A program made the translations under genes and the position numbers. The notes beneath the pieces were generated by a model that did not search any database, was not told where the DNA came from, and saw only the letters and a list, made by a program, of their open reading frames with translations. From the NCBI RefSeq assembly GCF_003576645.1, contig NC_044924.1:3858316-3922315 (forward strand): a DNA stretch of 64,000 nt, read 5' to 3'. The stretch is from Ipomoea triloba (taxonomy: Eukaryota > Streptophyta > Magnoliopsida > Solanales > Convolvulaceae). This document shows positions 11,581 through 24,497 of the stretch, one piece after another. The stretch's first letter is position 1, and each line of letters opens with the position of its first letter.

Positions 11581-12380
11581 TCACCTACATTAATTAAACA
11601 AGTGATTACAAGGCATATAAAATAATACATGAAAACTGTTTAGAACTTAGAAGGGGGCATTTGTGTCCTCTTAGGAAAAATCATAAGTTGGGAAAAAGCC
11701 AAAAATTATTTATCAAATTAAACAATACTAAGTGGAAATCCTCGTCATAGTGGTGGAAGCTAGGAAAATTAACATAAAATAATGGTGGATGGTTATCTAC
11801 AAAACATGATGAACACATAAAAATGATGTAGTGGCCAGTGGGTTACCTATTTGCATAAACATCACGTGGGCATTAATATACATATAATCAGCATTGGAGT
11901 GAAGAGTACGTAAGAAGTCATCCCAGGTTACTGAATGAATAGTACATAAGTACTAAAAAATCATGAATTTAATATTTATTAATATATTCTTTGTTGAACC
12001 TTTGCATATAATTTTTTTAATTTGATTTATTTTTGTTATGTGATTTGTAGATTATTACATATGAACAAATTTTGTCTAAATGTATACATGTAAATAGAGT
12101 ACAAGTTTCTTAGTAAAAAAAGTTATCATTTCTCCTAATTTAAGTCATTTGTAAAGTGTGATAGATGAGATGCGTATATGGTTCTCAAGCCACCAATGGT
12201 GGCTTTCTGTCACTGCCTTATCCCTAACTTCCAACTAACTACAATGCATATCAAAATCATACATTGAACATAGACCCTTTTGTCTTTTAGCTAAGTCAAG
12301 ATTCAATGCAAGAATTAGCCACCCTACTAGTACTTATTATATACCTTGTGATCTCACCAAACACATCAAATCTATACATC

Positions 12381-12416
<36 letters not shown>

Positions 12417-13562
12417 CATGTATATATAGAATATTATTACAAAGTCTTATATATTGTGGCCAATAGCCTACTACCTATAACAATATAATTCACTAGTTAA
12501 AATAAAGTTAGTGATTTAGTGGATGAGCATTTATATATTCACATTTAAATCACATGAGCTCCAAATAATATCAAGATTATAGCTCCGCCACTTTAGGTTA
12601 GAGTTATGTTGGGGTTAGGCTTCTTTTGGGTGCATTGTCAAAAGATTATGTTTTATTTTTATTTTGATAATTTGATTTTTATTTTTATTTTTATTTTTAT
12701 TTTTTTTATTTTTTTATTCTTTTTTTTTTTTTTGTAAATACTCTTTTATCGATCAATATAATTTCATGACGGAACTATACTCTGACAACAATATTTTACT
12801 TTCAATATGGCAATATTACGTGGAGCGTGGGATAGTCAAACTAGTAAATTCTGCGGTCAAACTTGACTTCTTTCTGGAACTTTTACGAGAAAGACAAATA
12901 GTCACATTTGGACTTTCGGGGGATTGGTGAGACACTCTTAATTGGAAGATGCAATCAATTAAGAATGTAATTATGGGATGAGTGCTAGAATTATAAAGTT
13001 GATAAAATCGTTTATATTAGCTAGTAATTATATATCATGTAATGTATTGATGGGGTGTTTCTATTAACTTTATTGGTTTGAATTGATCAACTACAGTTTC
13101 ATTGGACAATAGACGCTCAAATACGTGAAACTGTTATTTAGTTTCATTTCAATTCAACTACAGTTTTATTTGATAATATAAAAATAAATGTATGAGGCAG
13201 TATCATTTGAGATAAACTATGGTTTCATTTACAAAGCTCCGTTAAGATGTGACGATAATCGTTTCTTTACTTAAAGAAATTGTGCCGTTTTTTGACCATG
13301 GTCCATGATATGACTATATTAGTGGGCCTTGTGCTAGTATGTTTGCTTGCAAATCATATATGGAGGCCCAAATGTATAGCCCAATATATGGTTGTGTAGG
13401 TCCAATTAGCCTCTCTTACAAGGCCCATAAATTATTATTGGCACTATATATTTCTTGGGTCGTTTTCAGTATAACGCTGTAAAGTCCAGAGCATCGTTAT
13501 ACCCTGCACCACAGTGCACATAGCAATGTGCACCACGTACGTAAAACGACGTCGTTTCGGTG
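11581..13562. other. AT-rich spacer, no gene seen
   Basis: Holds a (TA)n tract at about 12384-12410 and an A/T homopolymer region at 12650-12735. No coding or repeat family was recognised with confidence. Confidence 0.4.
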
Positions 13563-14090
13563 TTAGTGGACGCGAACGCGAATGACTCAGGGAATTCATT
13601 ATCTATAATACACATAATCATTATCTATAATACACAGAACGTTTGCCTAGAATACACAGAATGTTTACCGAAAATACACAGAATATTGAAACACAAAATA
13701 CACATATGTTAGTGGATGCGGATGCGGACGCGAATGACTCCAGGGAATTCATTATCTATAATACACATAATCATTATATAGAATACACAGAACGTTTGCC
13801 TAGAATACACATAATGTTTGTCGAAAATACACAGAATATTGACACAAAATACACAGAGAACTCATCCTCCTAACATTCAAATGCACAAACGCATTACAAC
13901 TTGTGTTAATAACATGAATACACAGAATATTTACACAAAATACATAGAACTCATCCTCCTAAACATTCGAATGCACAAACACATCACAACATGTGTTACT
14001 AACATGAAATCACAACATGTGTTACTAACATGAATACACATAACAATTGCCTGGAATACACAGAATGATTGCCTGGAATACACAGAATAT
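13563..14090. repeat. Nested minisatellite (aatacacagaat-type) with 146-bp and 89-bp direct repeats
   Basis: A unit of about 146 bp starting ttagtgga occurs at 13563 and again at 13709. Inside it the word (g)aatacacagaa recurs roughly every 20-25 bases. It is followed by two copies of an 89-bp unit (ctcatcctcc at 13861 and 13950) and a 26-bp direct duplication (cacaacatgtgttactaaca at about 13985 and 14011). Confidence 0.85.
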
Positions 14091-14097
14091 TAACATA

Positions 14098-14300
14098 AAG
14101 TGAATTCATATCCATTTATATACTGAATGGTGCACAGTATAATTTGCCATTACATATCTAATATCTCCAATAGTTATACAATGGACTCGAGTTCGCCTTG
14201 TAAAGTGAATTCGTATCCATTTATATACTGAATGTTCACAAATTGAATTGTGAACATTCAGTATTTAAATTGTGAACATCCATTATATAAATTGTGAATT
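14098..14300. repeat. Direct repeat plus a 19-bp-arm inverted repeat
   Basis: The phrase gtgaattc(a/g)tatccatttata occurs at about 14101 and 14205. At 14225-14264 the second copy runs into an inverted repeat: atactgaatgttcaca..., three central bases, then its complement. One extra A in the left arm is the only imperfection. Confidence 0.8.
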
Positions 14301-15941
14301 TTGGACCCGGCTCTATAAAATAATTTGCTATGATTACCTCCCCTTGGGTTGTTTTAGATAACTCAAATATTCTAATTATGTCGGGTTATATCACGAATCT
14401 TATAAATTTATCATCAAGTCAATAAGGAGATAAATTGAGTCAATTTCATTTTAAGACTCAACACTAAACTATACACTTCTGTGCATAATGAGTCCAATCT
14501 AAACGTAAATTTTCAATATTCATGGCAGGAATTGAAACTCCCCTTGAAAACAAATTTTAGTTGAGACTTCTCATCCACTTTGAGATATTTTGATTGACCT
14601 TAAAGTGTTAAGCAATATCAATATGTTTCGTATAATGTACAACTAACTATATATGTTATTTAAATTGTGAGTTTGTAAACACTTTCGCATAATATCCATA
14701 TAATCATGTATACTATGTTTAAAGACATTAGACAAAACCTTATTATTATTATAGTAAATAAATAAATGAATAGGGGTGAAGGAATACTGATGAAATGTGG
14801 ATGAAAGCATTGCATCATGCAAATTAAAACTGTACAATTACCCCATCCCACAAGCAACAAGTACGATAATCAACTTTTGTTTGCAATCGAATCAGAACCC
14901 TCTAAATTCCCCCACCAGCTACTCTAATTCCAATCAACATGCAGATCGATTATATATATATATATAATACTTTGGCCTTCTCTACAATTTTTTTATATTC
15001 CATGTATGATAAATCAACAATACTGAATACGACATGAAAATCATAATCTCCAATTATCGATCTTAAACTTAAAGTAACCATATCATTTTTATTTGAATCA
15101 ACGCCTTCTAATCCGATCAAACTCGCATATTTTCATTCTAAACATTTGCTTTCGCATCTATTCTCAAGTAGTGCTGTTGTTTGACATTAAAGAAAGACAA
15201 TTCAAACGACAAAAGGAGTGTTGAGTTTGGAATGGATTTCCCCGGGCAGTGCGAATGAGGGAGGATTTCATTATCACTAAATTTGTCTTTAAGCTCTACT
15301 ATCAGTTTATAATTGAGCTGAAATCATTTCCAATTGAATTCAGGTATCTATATTGTTATCCACTTATCCTTCAATCAACACACATATAGATTATGGTATA
15401 TTTTGTTTTTTGTTTGTTTCTTTGAAAATAATTCTCTTTAGATATGCTATATATTAATATATTATGATGTGAGCAAATGGTAAATGTGATGAGATTATGA
15501 ACTATGAAGTGGAACTTATACTTTTAATTTGATTATATTCTCCCCTCGAATTTGCAAGTCTTTCTTTAACTATATACTTTTATAAAAATGATAATAATTT
15601 ATTTTACTACTCAAAAAGAAAGTAATTGAACCAGTAATTTCATAATAGAGTTTATTCTTTTAAAAATAAATAGTAATAAAACGTTCGACAACCCATCCTT
15701 TCCACATGGAGAGTGCAACCGATGCCACTAGACCACAAAGTCATTCACTACTATTTCTTTTCTAATGTTAAGTAGAAAAACAAACAAAAAAGTAATTTTT
15801 GTTTATGTGTAACTCACACCATAACTAATCTCTCGCTGAATTGTGCCCAAAACATTGATTCACCGTCTATAAAAAGTCTTGGAAGAGTTATAATGGCACC
15901 ATCATTCCACTTCAAGTTCTAAAACCATCTTTGGTACTATA
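14301..15941. other. Spacer upstream of the PAP phosphatase gene
   Basis: AT-rich with no gene recognised. A short block at about 15690-15745 (cacatggagagtgcaaccgatgccactagaccac) matches the tRNA-like head of SINE family 1 in minus orientation, so a SINE remnant is likely. Promoter sequence of the gene at 15942 lies at the right end. Confidence 0.4.
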
Positions 15942-18432
15942 ATGCCACCTTCTTCTATAAATTTCCCTATAGCAAACCTTCCCTCGCATCCCTTTCACAG
16001 TATCAGAAAGACTGAAAATTTGCCACTAAACTATCCACGAGTAACTCGAATACTAAGTAGTCCTACTCCCTCTTTATTGCTTGATAGAAACTGTCGCCTC
16101 AACTGCTTGAGTGATCCAACAACCGCCGTCTTTCCACCGAAAAATCTTGTTTCAACGATGGATAAAACCCAGAATCTGGAGATTGGTTCCGTCGCAGACG
16201 ATAAATATTCCAAAGAATTGGAAATTGCCGTGAAAGCTGTCCACATGGCGTGCTTGCTCTGTGAGAGGCATTCCAAGGATGATAATTTTCTCGTTACCAT
16301 TGCTGGTAACTCAGTTTAAATTTCTCATTTTCTGGGCTAATTTTATGGTATTTTGGGTGTCCAATGACTGGTGTGCTTTTCTTCATTTTGTTGATCTTTT
16401 GGGGGCTTTAGGAATGAATTCTGGTGAAAGATTTGCTTTTTATTTTCAAACTTTTAGCTAAAAGACACTACTCATCAGGAAGGAGAAATTTATAACAAGA
16501 AGTTTGGAAATTGTTTTAGCCATACCATTTCTGGAAGGACCAACCTTGTGACAAGTGACAGTTGTGGTTGTCAACTTGTCATATTGCCTAATAAATTTAA
16601 TGAAAAATGGTCTATTTTTAGGAATAATTAATTTGGTTAATAGTGAGGTTAGCTAAAGGTATCTTCCTCACAAAAGGGGCGTCTAGCCTCACACCCCAGT
16701 CAGACAAGATATTGAAAGGATAAATATTGGTGACTCAGCGACCCAGTAGCTAAAAGCCATCTGTTTGGACTATGGAATTGCATAATTAGATCAGTCATTA
16801 TGAAAATCTGTTGTTTTATCTATATATATCCTGACTGATTGCCTGCAGAATTTTATAGGATGCCATTTTCATTGTCCACTTGTCCAGGCATAGATGCCCA
16901 TTGAAAGATCATCATAATTGAAAGTAGCTTCAAGTTAAGGATCTTTTGTTTTGAAAATGAAAATAATATGGTTTTTGTCTAGTCCAAGATCTTTTCAAGT
17001 GAAATTTACAACAAACTAGTTATAAAAAGTGGCATGCCTCATGAACTTTGATCAGTTCAGACAAGCTAGATCAATTATATGTATACACTATAATTTGATG
17101 AAAACATTGTTTTCTACTTTTCCCTAGGTATCCATATCTACTTTGTTTCTTTATTTACTTTGTTCTCCACTTTCTTCTAAAACTATATCTACTATGGGGA
17201 GATGCTACTCATTCTACTTTGTTTAACTGTTCTTCACTCTGTCTGAGATGACTTTGTTTGTTAAGGGGGGATAAGCTAATCTTTATTGCATGCTGCATAT
17301 AGATTGGAGTGTCCAAGCAATTGTTAGTTGGGTTCTTTCTGAGGCTTTTGGTAGTCATAGTGTAGCCATTCTTGCTGAAGAAGATAAGCAAGAAATCTCC
17401 AAGGCTGAGGCTACTGGCATCCTAGAAAGCGTGGCGAAAGCAGTAAATGAGTCTCTGGCTTATGCACCGCGTTTTGGACTGACAGGGCCAGCTGAGGCTC
17501 TCTGCACTAAAGAGATTATGGAGACGATTAACACGTGCAAATTGGCTGGGGCGGATGCTAGCAGATTTTGGGCATTGGGTACTGTTGACAGCACGCTTGG
17601 ATCTCCCCGAGGGGATCAATATGCTGTTGCACTGTCATTGATAGAAGATGGAGCCCCGGTGCTTGGAGTTCTCGGGTGTCCTAATTATCCACTGAAGAAG
17701 GAATGGCTTAGCTATCACTATGGATACCAGAGGATTCTGTCTAGGCTGACCTCTGCAGCATTATCTGAGCCTCATCGGGATAAAGGTTGTGTAATGTATG
17801 CAAGAAGAGGCGATGGCAATGCGTGGATGCAGCCACTTCTCCACGGGGAGAAGATGTTTAATTGGCCAAACTCATCTAAACAGATTAAACCATCCTCCAT
17901 TGACAGCCCGGTTTTGGCTACCTTCTGTGAAACAGTTGAAGAAAAGGCAAAATCAAGCCATTCATTTACTGCAGGACTAAATTCCAGCTTGGGACATAGG
18001 TGAGTGTTAAGTGTTATAAACTGTTAGACTGTTGACTCTTTGTGCTTCAGTAGGTTGAGAAAGTAGCTATGAACAGATACTACATTGTAACAGTAGTAGT
18101 GCTCAAAAAAAAAATCTGTGCTTTTCAGGAACCAACAATTACGCGTATATAGCAGCATGAAGTATGCAGCCATAGCCCGAGGAGATGCTGAGGCCTTCAT
18201 GAAGTTCGCGAGGGCTGGTAAGAAGGAGAAGGTATGGGATCATGCAGCCGGGGTTGTGATCATACAAGAAGCGGGAGGCGTGGTGACTGATGCTGGAGGA
18301 GATCCACTCGACTTCTCGAACGGGGCATGCATAGAAGGGCTCGATCGAGGTGTAATTGCTTGTGCAGGGCCTAAACTGCATGAGAATATCATCAGGGCTG
18401 TTGATGAGAGCTGGTGCTCCTCTTGCCTCTGA
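15942..18432 (+). CDS. AHL: HAL2-like 3'(2'),5'-bisphosphate nucleotidase (PAP phosphatase), AHL type, 3 exons, 454 aa
   Basis: Exons 15942-16305, 17303-17999 and 18129-18432 join to 1365 nt. The family hydrolyses 3'-phosphoadenosine 5'-phosphate, a by-product of sulfation, to AMP. K-Y-S-K-E-L-E-I-A-V-K-A-V-H-M-A-C, V-T-I-A-D-W-S-V-Q-A-I-V-S-W, A-E-E-D, V-L-G-V-L-G-C-P-N-Y-P, A-A-I-A-R-G-D-A-E-A-F-M-K-F-A and V-W-D-H-A-A-G-V-V-I match the plant HAL2-like (AHL) subgroup. About 72 residues precede an internal Met (16158) where shorter homologues start. This extension is rich in S, P and R and could be a transit peptide; initiation at 16158 is the alternative. Odd: the expected D-P-V-D-G-T metal/phosphate motif reads G-T-V-D-S-T, losing the first Asp, while the A-E-E-D and W-D motifs are intact. 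Catalytic activity is therefore doubtful. Confidence 0.9.
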
Positions 18433-19746
18433 TGCAAATTATATGTTACTTGGGATTTTCATGTACAGCATATCAGAACTGTCATAAGCTTTCAGTGCAT
18501 TGTAAAATAGCATGATGTGAAATGTGAATGTTGTATTGAATTCTGTCAGCTTGTCTTTTTCACAGCAGTTTTGTCACCAACTGAAACTTGATCATTGCAA
18601 AGATCCAATTTTTAATGTAAGATGACAATTTTCTGCCATTTCTAGTCTGTCCATCAGAACATGAATGATTAGCTCCATTGTTTTTAGCCAGTTTTGACTT
18701 GGGTCTAGTCCAAAACTGTGACCCACCAAGTCCAGCCCATTTTGAAGCCCAAACCAGCTAGTCTAGACTTAGATAGGGGTGTATCCCATATTCTCAGGAC
18801 AGTGGTCTAATAGACTAGAGTCTCACTCACGACTTGCTTTCAGTCACAGAATTGCTGACAATTGGAAGTTTGGATTCCTTGTATGCAGAAGTGCAAAGTT
18901 CGGCATTGAAATATATCCATAGGATATAAGAACATGTTGGAGACACAATACAAGAGAAATGTGTAAATATAAAATTACAAGAATATGAATATATTTAGAC
19001 ATATTTTTGTTAACTATATTTAAATATCAATTGTCTACTAGTTCTTCTTTTAAAAAATATAATTTTAATTTTTTAAAATTATGAAGTGTTGTGGGAGTTT
19101 ATATGATTTTACGAGGAAAAACGTATTCAAAATGTGAAAACACAATCTCCTAAAAGTTTTCATGCATAATAAAGATAATGGAAACATAACCTCAGTGCCA
19201 TGCCAACTGAATACTAGAGGAAACTTAATGATTATAATCACAAAACGAACTTCATTTAGAGCATATATTTAAGTAATGATTTTGAACTTTTTCCGTAAAT
19301 TAAATGAACTTATTGAGTATACAATTGCATGATTTTTAAGAATACATTTATTCAACTACTTTCTATTTAATTGTGTAACAAGAAATGAAAAAGACAATTT
19401 AACCGGCATTTTATTATATTCAATTACTACAAGACAGCTTTATATAACCATATTCATAAATGAACTAACAAACGTCAACACGACCTTTTAAAACGCGCTA
19501 CATTTTTCGCAATCTCCAAAGATGTTAACATCTTTGAAATGTGCGGACTAGCTTGCACAGTTGCACAGGTACAAGTTGACAAAAATGACACAGATTAAAG
19601 TCATTGAATAGCACCACCATGTGTCCACCAACATGTACGAAAGCAAGGTGATGTCCCCGGCTTAAATCACTGATTTAGTAGATAATATTTAAGAAAAGAT
19701 ATCAAGGTCTAAACCTCAGCAATGATAGTGTGAATATTATGTTCAA
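18433..19746 (+). other. 3' flank of the PAP phosphatase gene
   Basis: Contains the 3' UTR and AT-rich spacer, all of it repeated after the N. No further gene was recognised. Confidence 0.5.
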
Positions 19747-19969
19747 GGCAAAAATTTGTGTGAGACCGTCTCACCATGAGACGGGTCGGGTCAAGATGCA
19801 AAAGTAACACTTGTATGCACAAATGTCATACTTATATGCTCAAATATAATACTAATCAGGAATAAAATTTTTGTTACTTATAAGGGTAAATGTAATACTT
19901 TTAAGGGAAAATACAATACTTTTACATTTCGATTTAAAAGTATTACATTTTTCTACAAAAATATTATAT
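19747..19969. mobile_element. Left half of the Mutator-like MITE, cut at the N
   Basis: Identical to 21554-21776 and ends at the N at 19970, so it is the overlap copy of the complete element at 21554-21999. Confidence 0.85.
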
Positions 19970-19970
19970 N

Positions 19971-20239
19971 ATGCAGCCATAGCCCGAGGAGATGCTGAGG
20001 CCTTCATGAAGTTCGCGAGGGCTGGTAAGAAGGAGAAGGTATGGGATCATGCAGCCGGGGTTGTGATCATACAAGAAGCGGGAGGCGTGGTGACTGATGC
20101 TGGAGGAGATCCACTCGACTTCTCGAACGGGGCATGCATAGAAGGGCTCGATCGAGGTGTAATTGCTTGTGCAGGGCCTAAACTGCATGAGAATATCATC
20201 AGGGCTGTTGATGAGAGCTGGTGCTCCTCTTGCCTCTGA
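19971..20239 (+). pseudogene. Duplicate of part of the PAP phosphatase last exon (probable assembly artefact)
   Basis: This repeats the coding part of exon 3 from 18164 onwards, including the same stop. It lacks exons 1 and 2, the acceptor site and the first 35 bases of exon 3. The in-frame ATG further left lies in MITE sequence and joins through the N. It is not an independent gene. Confidence 0.9.
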
Positions 20240-21553
20240 TGCAAATTATATGTTACTTGGGATTTTCATGTACAGCATATCAGAACTGTCATAAGCTTTC
20301 AGTGCATTGTAAAATAGCATGATGTGAAATGTGAATGTTGTATTGAATTCTGTCAGCTTGTCTTTTTCACAGCAGTTTTGTCACCAACTGAAACTTGATC
20401 ATTGCAAAGATCCAATTTTTAATGTAAGATGACAATTTTCTGCCATTTCTAGTCTGTCCATCAGAACATGAATGATTAGCTCCATTGTTTTTAGCCAGTT
20501 TTGACTTGGGTCTAGTCCAAAACTGTGACCCACCAAGTCCAGCCCATTTTGAAGCCCAAACCAGCTAGTCTAGACTTAGATAGGGGTGTATCCCATATTC
20601 TCAGGACAGTGGTCTAATAGACTAGAGTCTCACTCACGACTTGCTTTCAGTCACAGAATTGCTGACAATTGGAAGTTTGGATTCCTTGTATGCAGAAGTG
20701 CAAAGTTCGGCATTGAAATATATCCATAGGATATAAGAACATGTTGGAGACACAATACAAGAGAAATGTGTAAATATAAAATTACAAGAATATGAATATA
20801 TTTAGACATATTTTTGTTAACTATATTTAAATATCAATTGTCTACTAGTTCTTCTTTTAAAAAATATAATTTTAATTTTTTAAAATTATGAAGTGTTGTG
20901 GGAGTTTATATGATTTTACGAGGAAAAACGTATTCAAAATGTGAAAACACAATCTCCTAAAAGTTTTCATGCATAATAAAGATAATGGAAACATAACCTC
21001 AGTGCCATGCCAACTGAATACTAGAGGAAACTTAATGATTATAATCACAAAACGAACTTCATTTAGAGCATATATTTAAGTAATGATTTTGAACTTTTTC
21101 CGTAAATTAAATGAACTTATTGAGTATACAATTGCATGATTTTTAAGAATACATTTATTCAACTACTTTCTATTTAATTGTGTAACAAGAAATGAAAAAG
21201 ACAATTTAACCGGCATTTTATTATATTCAATTACTACAAGACAGCTTTATATAACCATATTCATAAATGAACTAACAAACGTCAACACGACCTTTTAAAA
21301 CGCGCTACATTTTTCGCAATCTCCAAAGATGTTAACATCTTTGAAATGTGCGGACTAGCTTGCACAGTTGCACAGGTACAAGTTGACAAAAATGACACAG
21401 ATTAAAGTCATTGAATAGCACCACCATGTGTCCACCAACATGTACGAAAGCAAGGTGATGTCCCCGGCTTAAATCACTGATTTAGTAGATAATATTTAAG
21501 AAAAGATATCAAGGTCTAAACCTCAGCAATGATAGTGTGAATATTATGTTCAA

Positions 21554-21999
21554 GGCAAAAATTTGTGTGAGACCGTCTCACCATGAGACGGGTCGGGTCA
21601 AGATGCAAAAGTAACACTTGTATGCACAAATGTCATACTTATATGCTCAAATATAATACTAATCAGGAATAAAATTTTTGTTACTTATAAGGGTAAATGT
21701 AATACTTTTAAGGGAAAATACAATACTTTTACATTTCGATTTAAAAGTATTACATTTTTCTACAAAAATATTATATTTGCCCTTATAAGTAAGGGGCACT
21801 TGTCAACATTACTTATTATGAAAAATGTATTACTTTTTTTCTAATAAGTAACAAAAATTGTATTCTTGATTAGTGTTATATTTGAGCATATAAGTATGAC
21901 ATTTGCACATATAAGTATGACATTTGCACGGTGCATTGACCCGACCCGACCCGTCTCACAAATAAGGATCCGTGAGACGGTCTCACACAAATGTGACCC
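21554..21999. mobile_element. Mutator-like foldback MITE, 446 bp, with 9-bp target-site duplication
   Basis: Ends are inverted repeats (left ggcaaaaatttgtgtgagac, right complement gggtcacatttgtgtgagac) and carry the gtgtgagaccgtctca / tgagacggtctcacac core. Most of the interior is also self-complementary. The flanks are tatgttcaa at 21545-21553 and again at 22000-22008, a 9-bp duplication as expected for Mutator-type transposition. There is no coding sequence. Confidence 0.85.
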
Positions 22000-22008
22000 T
22001 ATGTTCAA

Positions 22009-24430
22009 AGTAGACAGATTTCTTATGCACACTGAGATCACCTGATTTACATCCCTCACAAATACTTTGTCGAGTCGCGGTGTAGAGCCTTTATAATTAA
22101 AATATAAATATAAAAAAATATTATATTTTGAATAAAAAATATATTATATTTTATGTGATACAGTGTCACACAAAACTTGACACTGCTTCATTATCAACAA
22201 CGAATATTTAATTTTGGTAGTGGAAAATTAGAAACCCAATCTGTAAAGCACTTGTTGATGTTCAACACTCAACAGTCATGAATATGATTTACAGATCAGA
22301 TAGCAGGTCACCGGCCGGCCATCCTTCAACTCATTAATGTCACCGCCTCCGTTTGTCGGCGACTTGTTTGTATCATTTTCGACGTTTCACATTCATATAT
22401 ATTCATTTCCAAAACTAGCTCATTTTTTCTCTCCAAAGTATAGAGTATGCTCATGATATTATATAAAAAAATTAATTAAACGCATATAATGTCAACACAT
22501 TTTTTTAGGAACAACAGTTCCTCCTTCACTAAGGCTCAAATCCACTCTCTCGATCGGCTCGAATCCATTCCCTTCCACATGGGAGTATAAATTAGGTGCC
22601 ACTAAACCACAAGATCTTTGATTTTTTTGTTTTTTTTTTTCAATATTATTATTGTTGATTTGTTGTAGTTGTATAAGTGTTTTTATAGCTAGGTATATTT
22701 ACACATTAACCACTAATAACAAACCATTAATTTTACCAAATACGGAGTATATCTTTACAAACTGTTAATATAACTCGCTAGTTAAAATAGTTGATTGCCC
22801 AGGACCATGTTCTCATAAGTGCATTTAAAAAATCATGTGAAACATATCGTAGAATAGTAAAAAATCATGTGTCTCCTAATTAACTAAGGTGAAGCTACTT
22901 ATTGAAGGTTAGGACTTAGGAGTTTGAGTTACATTAATAACAATATTGTGTGGGATAATTTAGGTCTTTCTTTTAAGAAGTATTTAATTATGCACACTTG
23001 GTTCTTGGATAGTAGATTATGAGTAAAGTTAAATATTTGAGCTTTGACGACTGTATTATGATCATTTCACTCAATGTGGTGAATTTTTTGTAGACATCAT
23101 ACACTAGTTTTCTCACCTAATTAATTCGACTGTTGAGTTACTGTGATCTACACATTCACGTAATGTCTCATCGGGATGTGGTGCATGCGGAGGTGTGGGG
23201 CAAGAGAATTTCACCTTTTATGGACAAGAAGTATTTAATCATTATTACGGAATATTGTAATTACATTGTATTATTTATTGAAAACATGCCAAACGCATGA
23301 TAGTGTACTTGAAGAAAAAGAAAAGTAGGAGATCAAATATATATTCAAAATCTAAATATAATCTTGGGACAGAATCGGATTAATTTTGCAATAATGAAAA
23401 TATTAAATATTTTATGCAAAAATTTTACATATAACTCATCGATTTAGTCATTTAAAATGACAAGTTTATTTCTAGTAGTGCTCATTTCTAGTGTATTTAC
23501 CTCCCATTTATGGTTGTGTATGTAGCTTTTGAACTTAAAAAAAAAAAGAAATTTATCTAGTTTACACTATCAAATATTGATTACGATTTCCTTTCGTCCA
23601 AAAGAAAAAGTGATGAAATCAGTAATAAATTCAGTTAACCTACCATACCTTACATGCATTAATCACCTTCTCAACTACTATCCACTTTATACCTCCCCCA
23701 CCCCCACCCCATCTTCGTTTTGAATTGTTACATTAAAAAAAAAAAACTTACTTAAAATCTTAAAATAAAATATAATTACAAAAGAATTTTATTATTATTA
23801 AAAAAAACTTATACATTATTTTAAAAATCAAGCAATTGGTATAATATTTCAACATTCATAGCGTCGAAATTTTGTACGGAGTAATATAACTTAAGCCAAA
23901 GGTTAGCTAAGAGTATATGCGGATGCTTGAATTATGATAGGATAGAGATAGTGAGACCTAGCTACTTATATTATAAATATAAATAGATAGATTTAAGTAA
24001 TCATGCACATATGCAGATACAAATAAACGTTGGTGTACTGTGTAACTGTGTATATGGACTTATGTTTAAATAACAATAATAAATAAATATTGTTTTCTCT
24101 AAAGTGTAAATTAATATTGATGACTTTTATAATAAATATAATCGTCATGTTTGACAACATAGTTACTTTATCAGTCAATTTTAATTTGTTTTATCATTAT
24201 TAACTGTTTGACTTAGTTAAATAGTCAATATCATTACTTAAAAACTGGTTTAAACAACTTGAACTTAAGTAAACATTAACCGAATCAATTCACTTATTCA
24301 AACATTAGTCACCCCGATATATCTGGTAGTAAAGACATTGTCTTTCAATCTCTGATGCACGTGGTAGACCATAATTGGTGTCGCGACTTGTTAACAATAG
24401 TGTTTTGCGCATCCACTCTATTTTGCCACC
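22009..24430. other. AT-rich spacer with a SINE-like remnant
   Basis: No gene was seen. At about 22510-22630 a block with 'ctcgaatccattcccttccacatggg' and 'gtgccactaaaccacaagatctt' resembles the head of SINE family 1 in minus orientation, preceded by a T tract. Remaining sequence is AT-rich. Confidence 0.4.
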
Positions 24431-24432
24431 TC

Positions 24433-24440
24433 TTTATAAA
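24433..24440 (+). promoter_or_regulatory. TATA box of the glycine-rich protein gene
   Basis: tttataaa lies 58-65 bases upstream of the start codon at 24498, leaving room for a leader of about 30 nt. Confidence 0.55.
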
Positions 24441-24497
24441 CCCTAATTCTATCCATCTTTTAATTTCGAGAAACCAAGAAAAAAAAAAGTTCAAAAA

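Larger units (their letters stand above)
18164..21776. repeat. Exact 1806-bp direct duplication around a single N (probable assembly overlap)
   Basis: Bases 18164-19969 recur at 19971-21776 (offset 1807); every stretch I compared matched, with no difference seen. The only base between them is the N at 19970. The first copy stops abruptly at tatat before the N, and the second continues beyond the same point into the rest of a MITE. Two contig ends with an unmerged overlap explain this better than a biological duplication. Confidence 0.9.

Noticed and set aside
13563..14090. CRISPR-like spaced repeats
   Set aside because: Repeat words are degenerate and irregularly spaced, and larger blocks are duplicated in tandem. 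This is a plant minisatellite.
19871..20239. A second PAP phosphatase gene
   Set aside because: It is part of exon 3 repeated exactly after the N, with a chance ATG in MITE sequence. An assembly overlap explains it.
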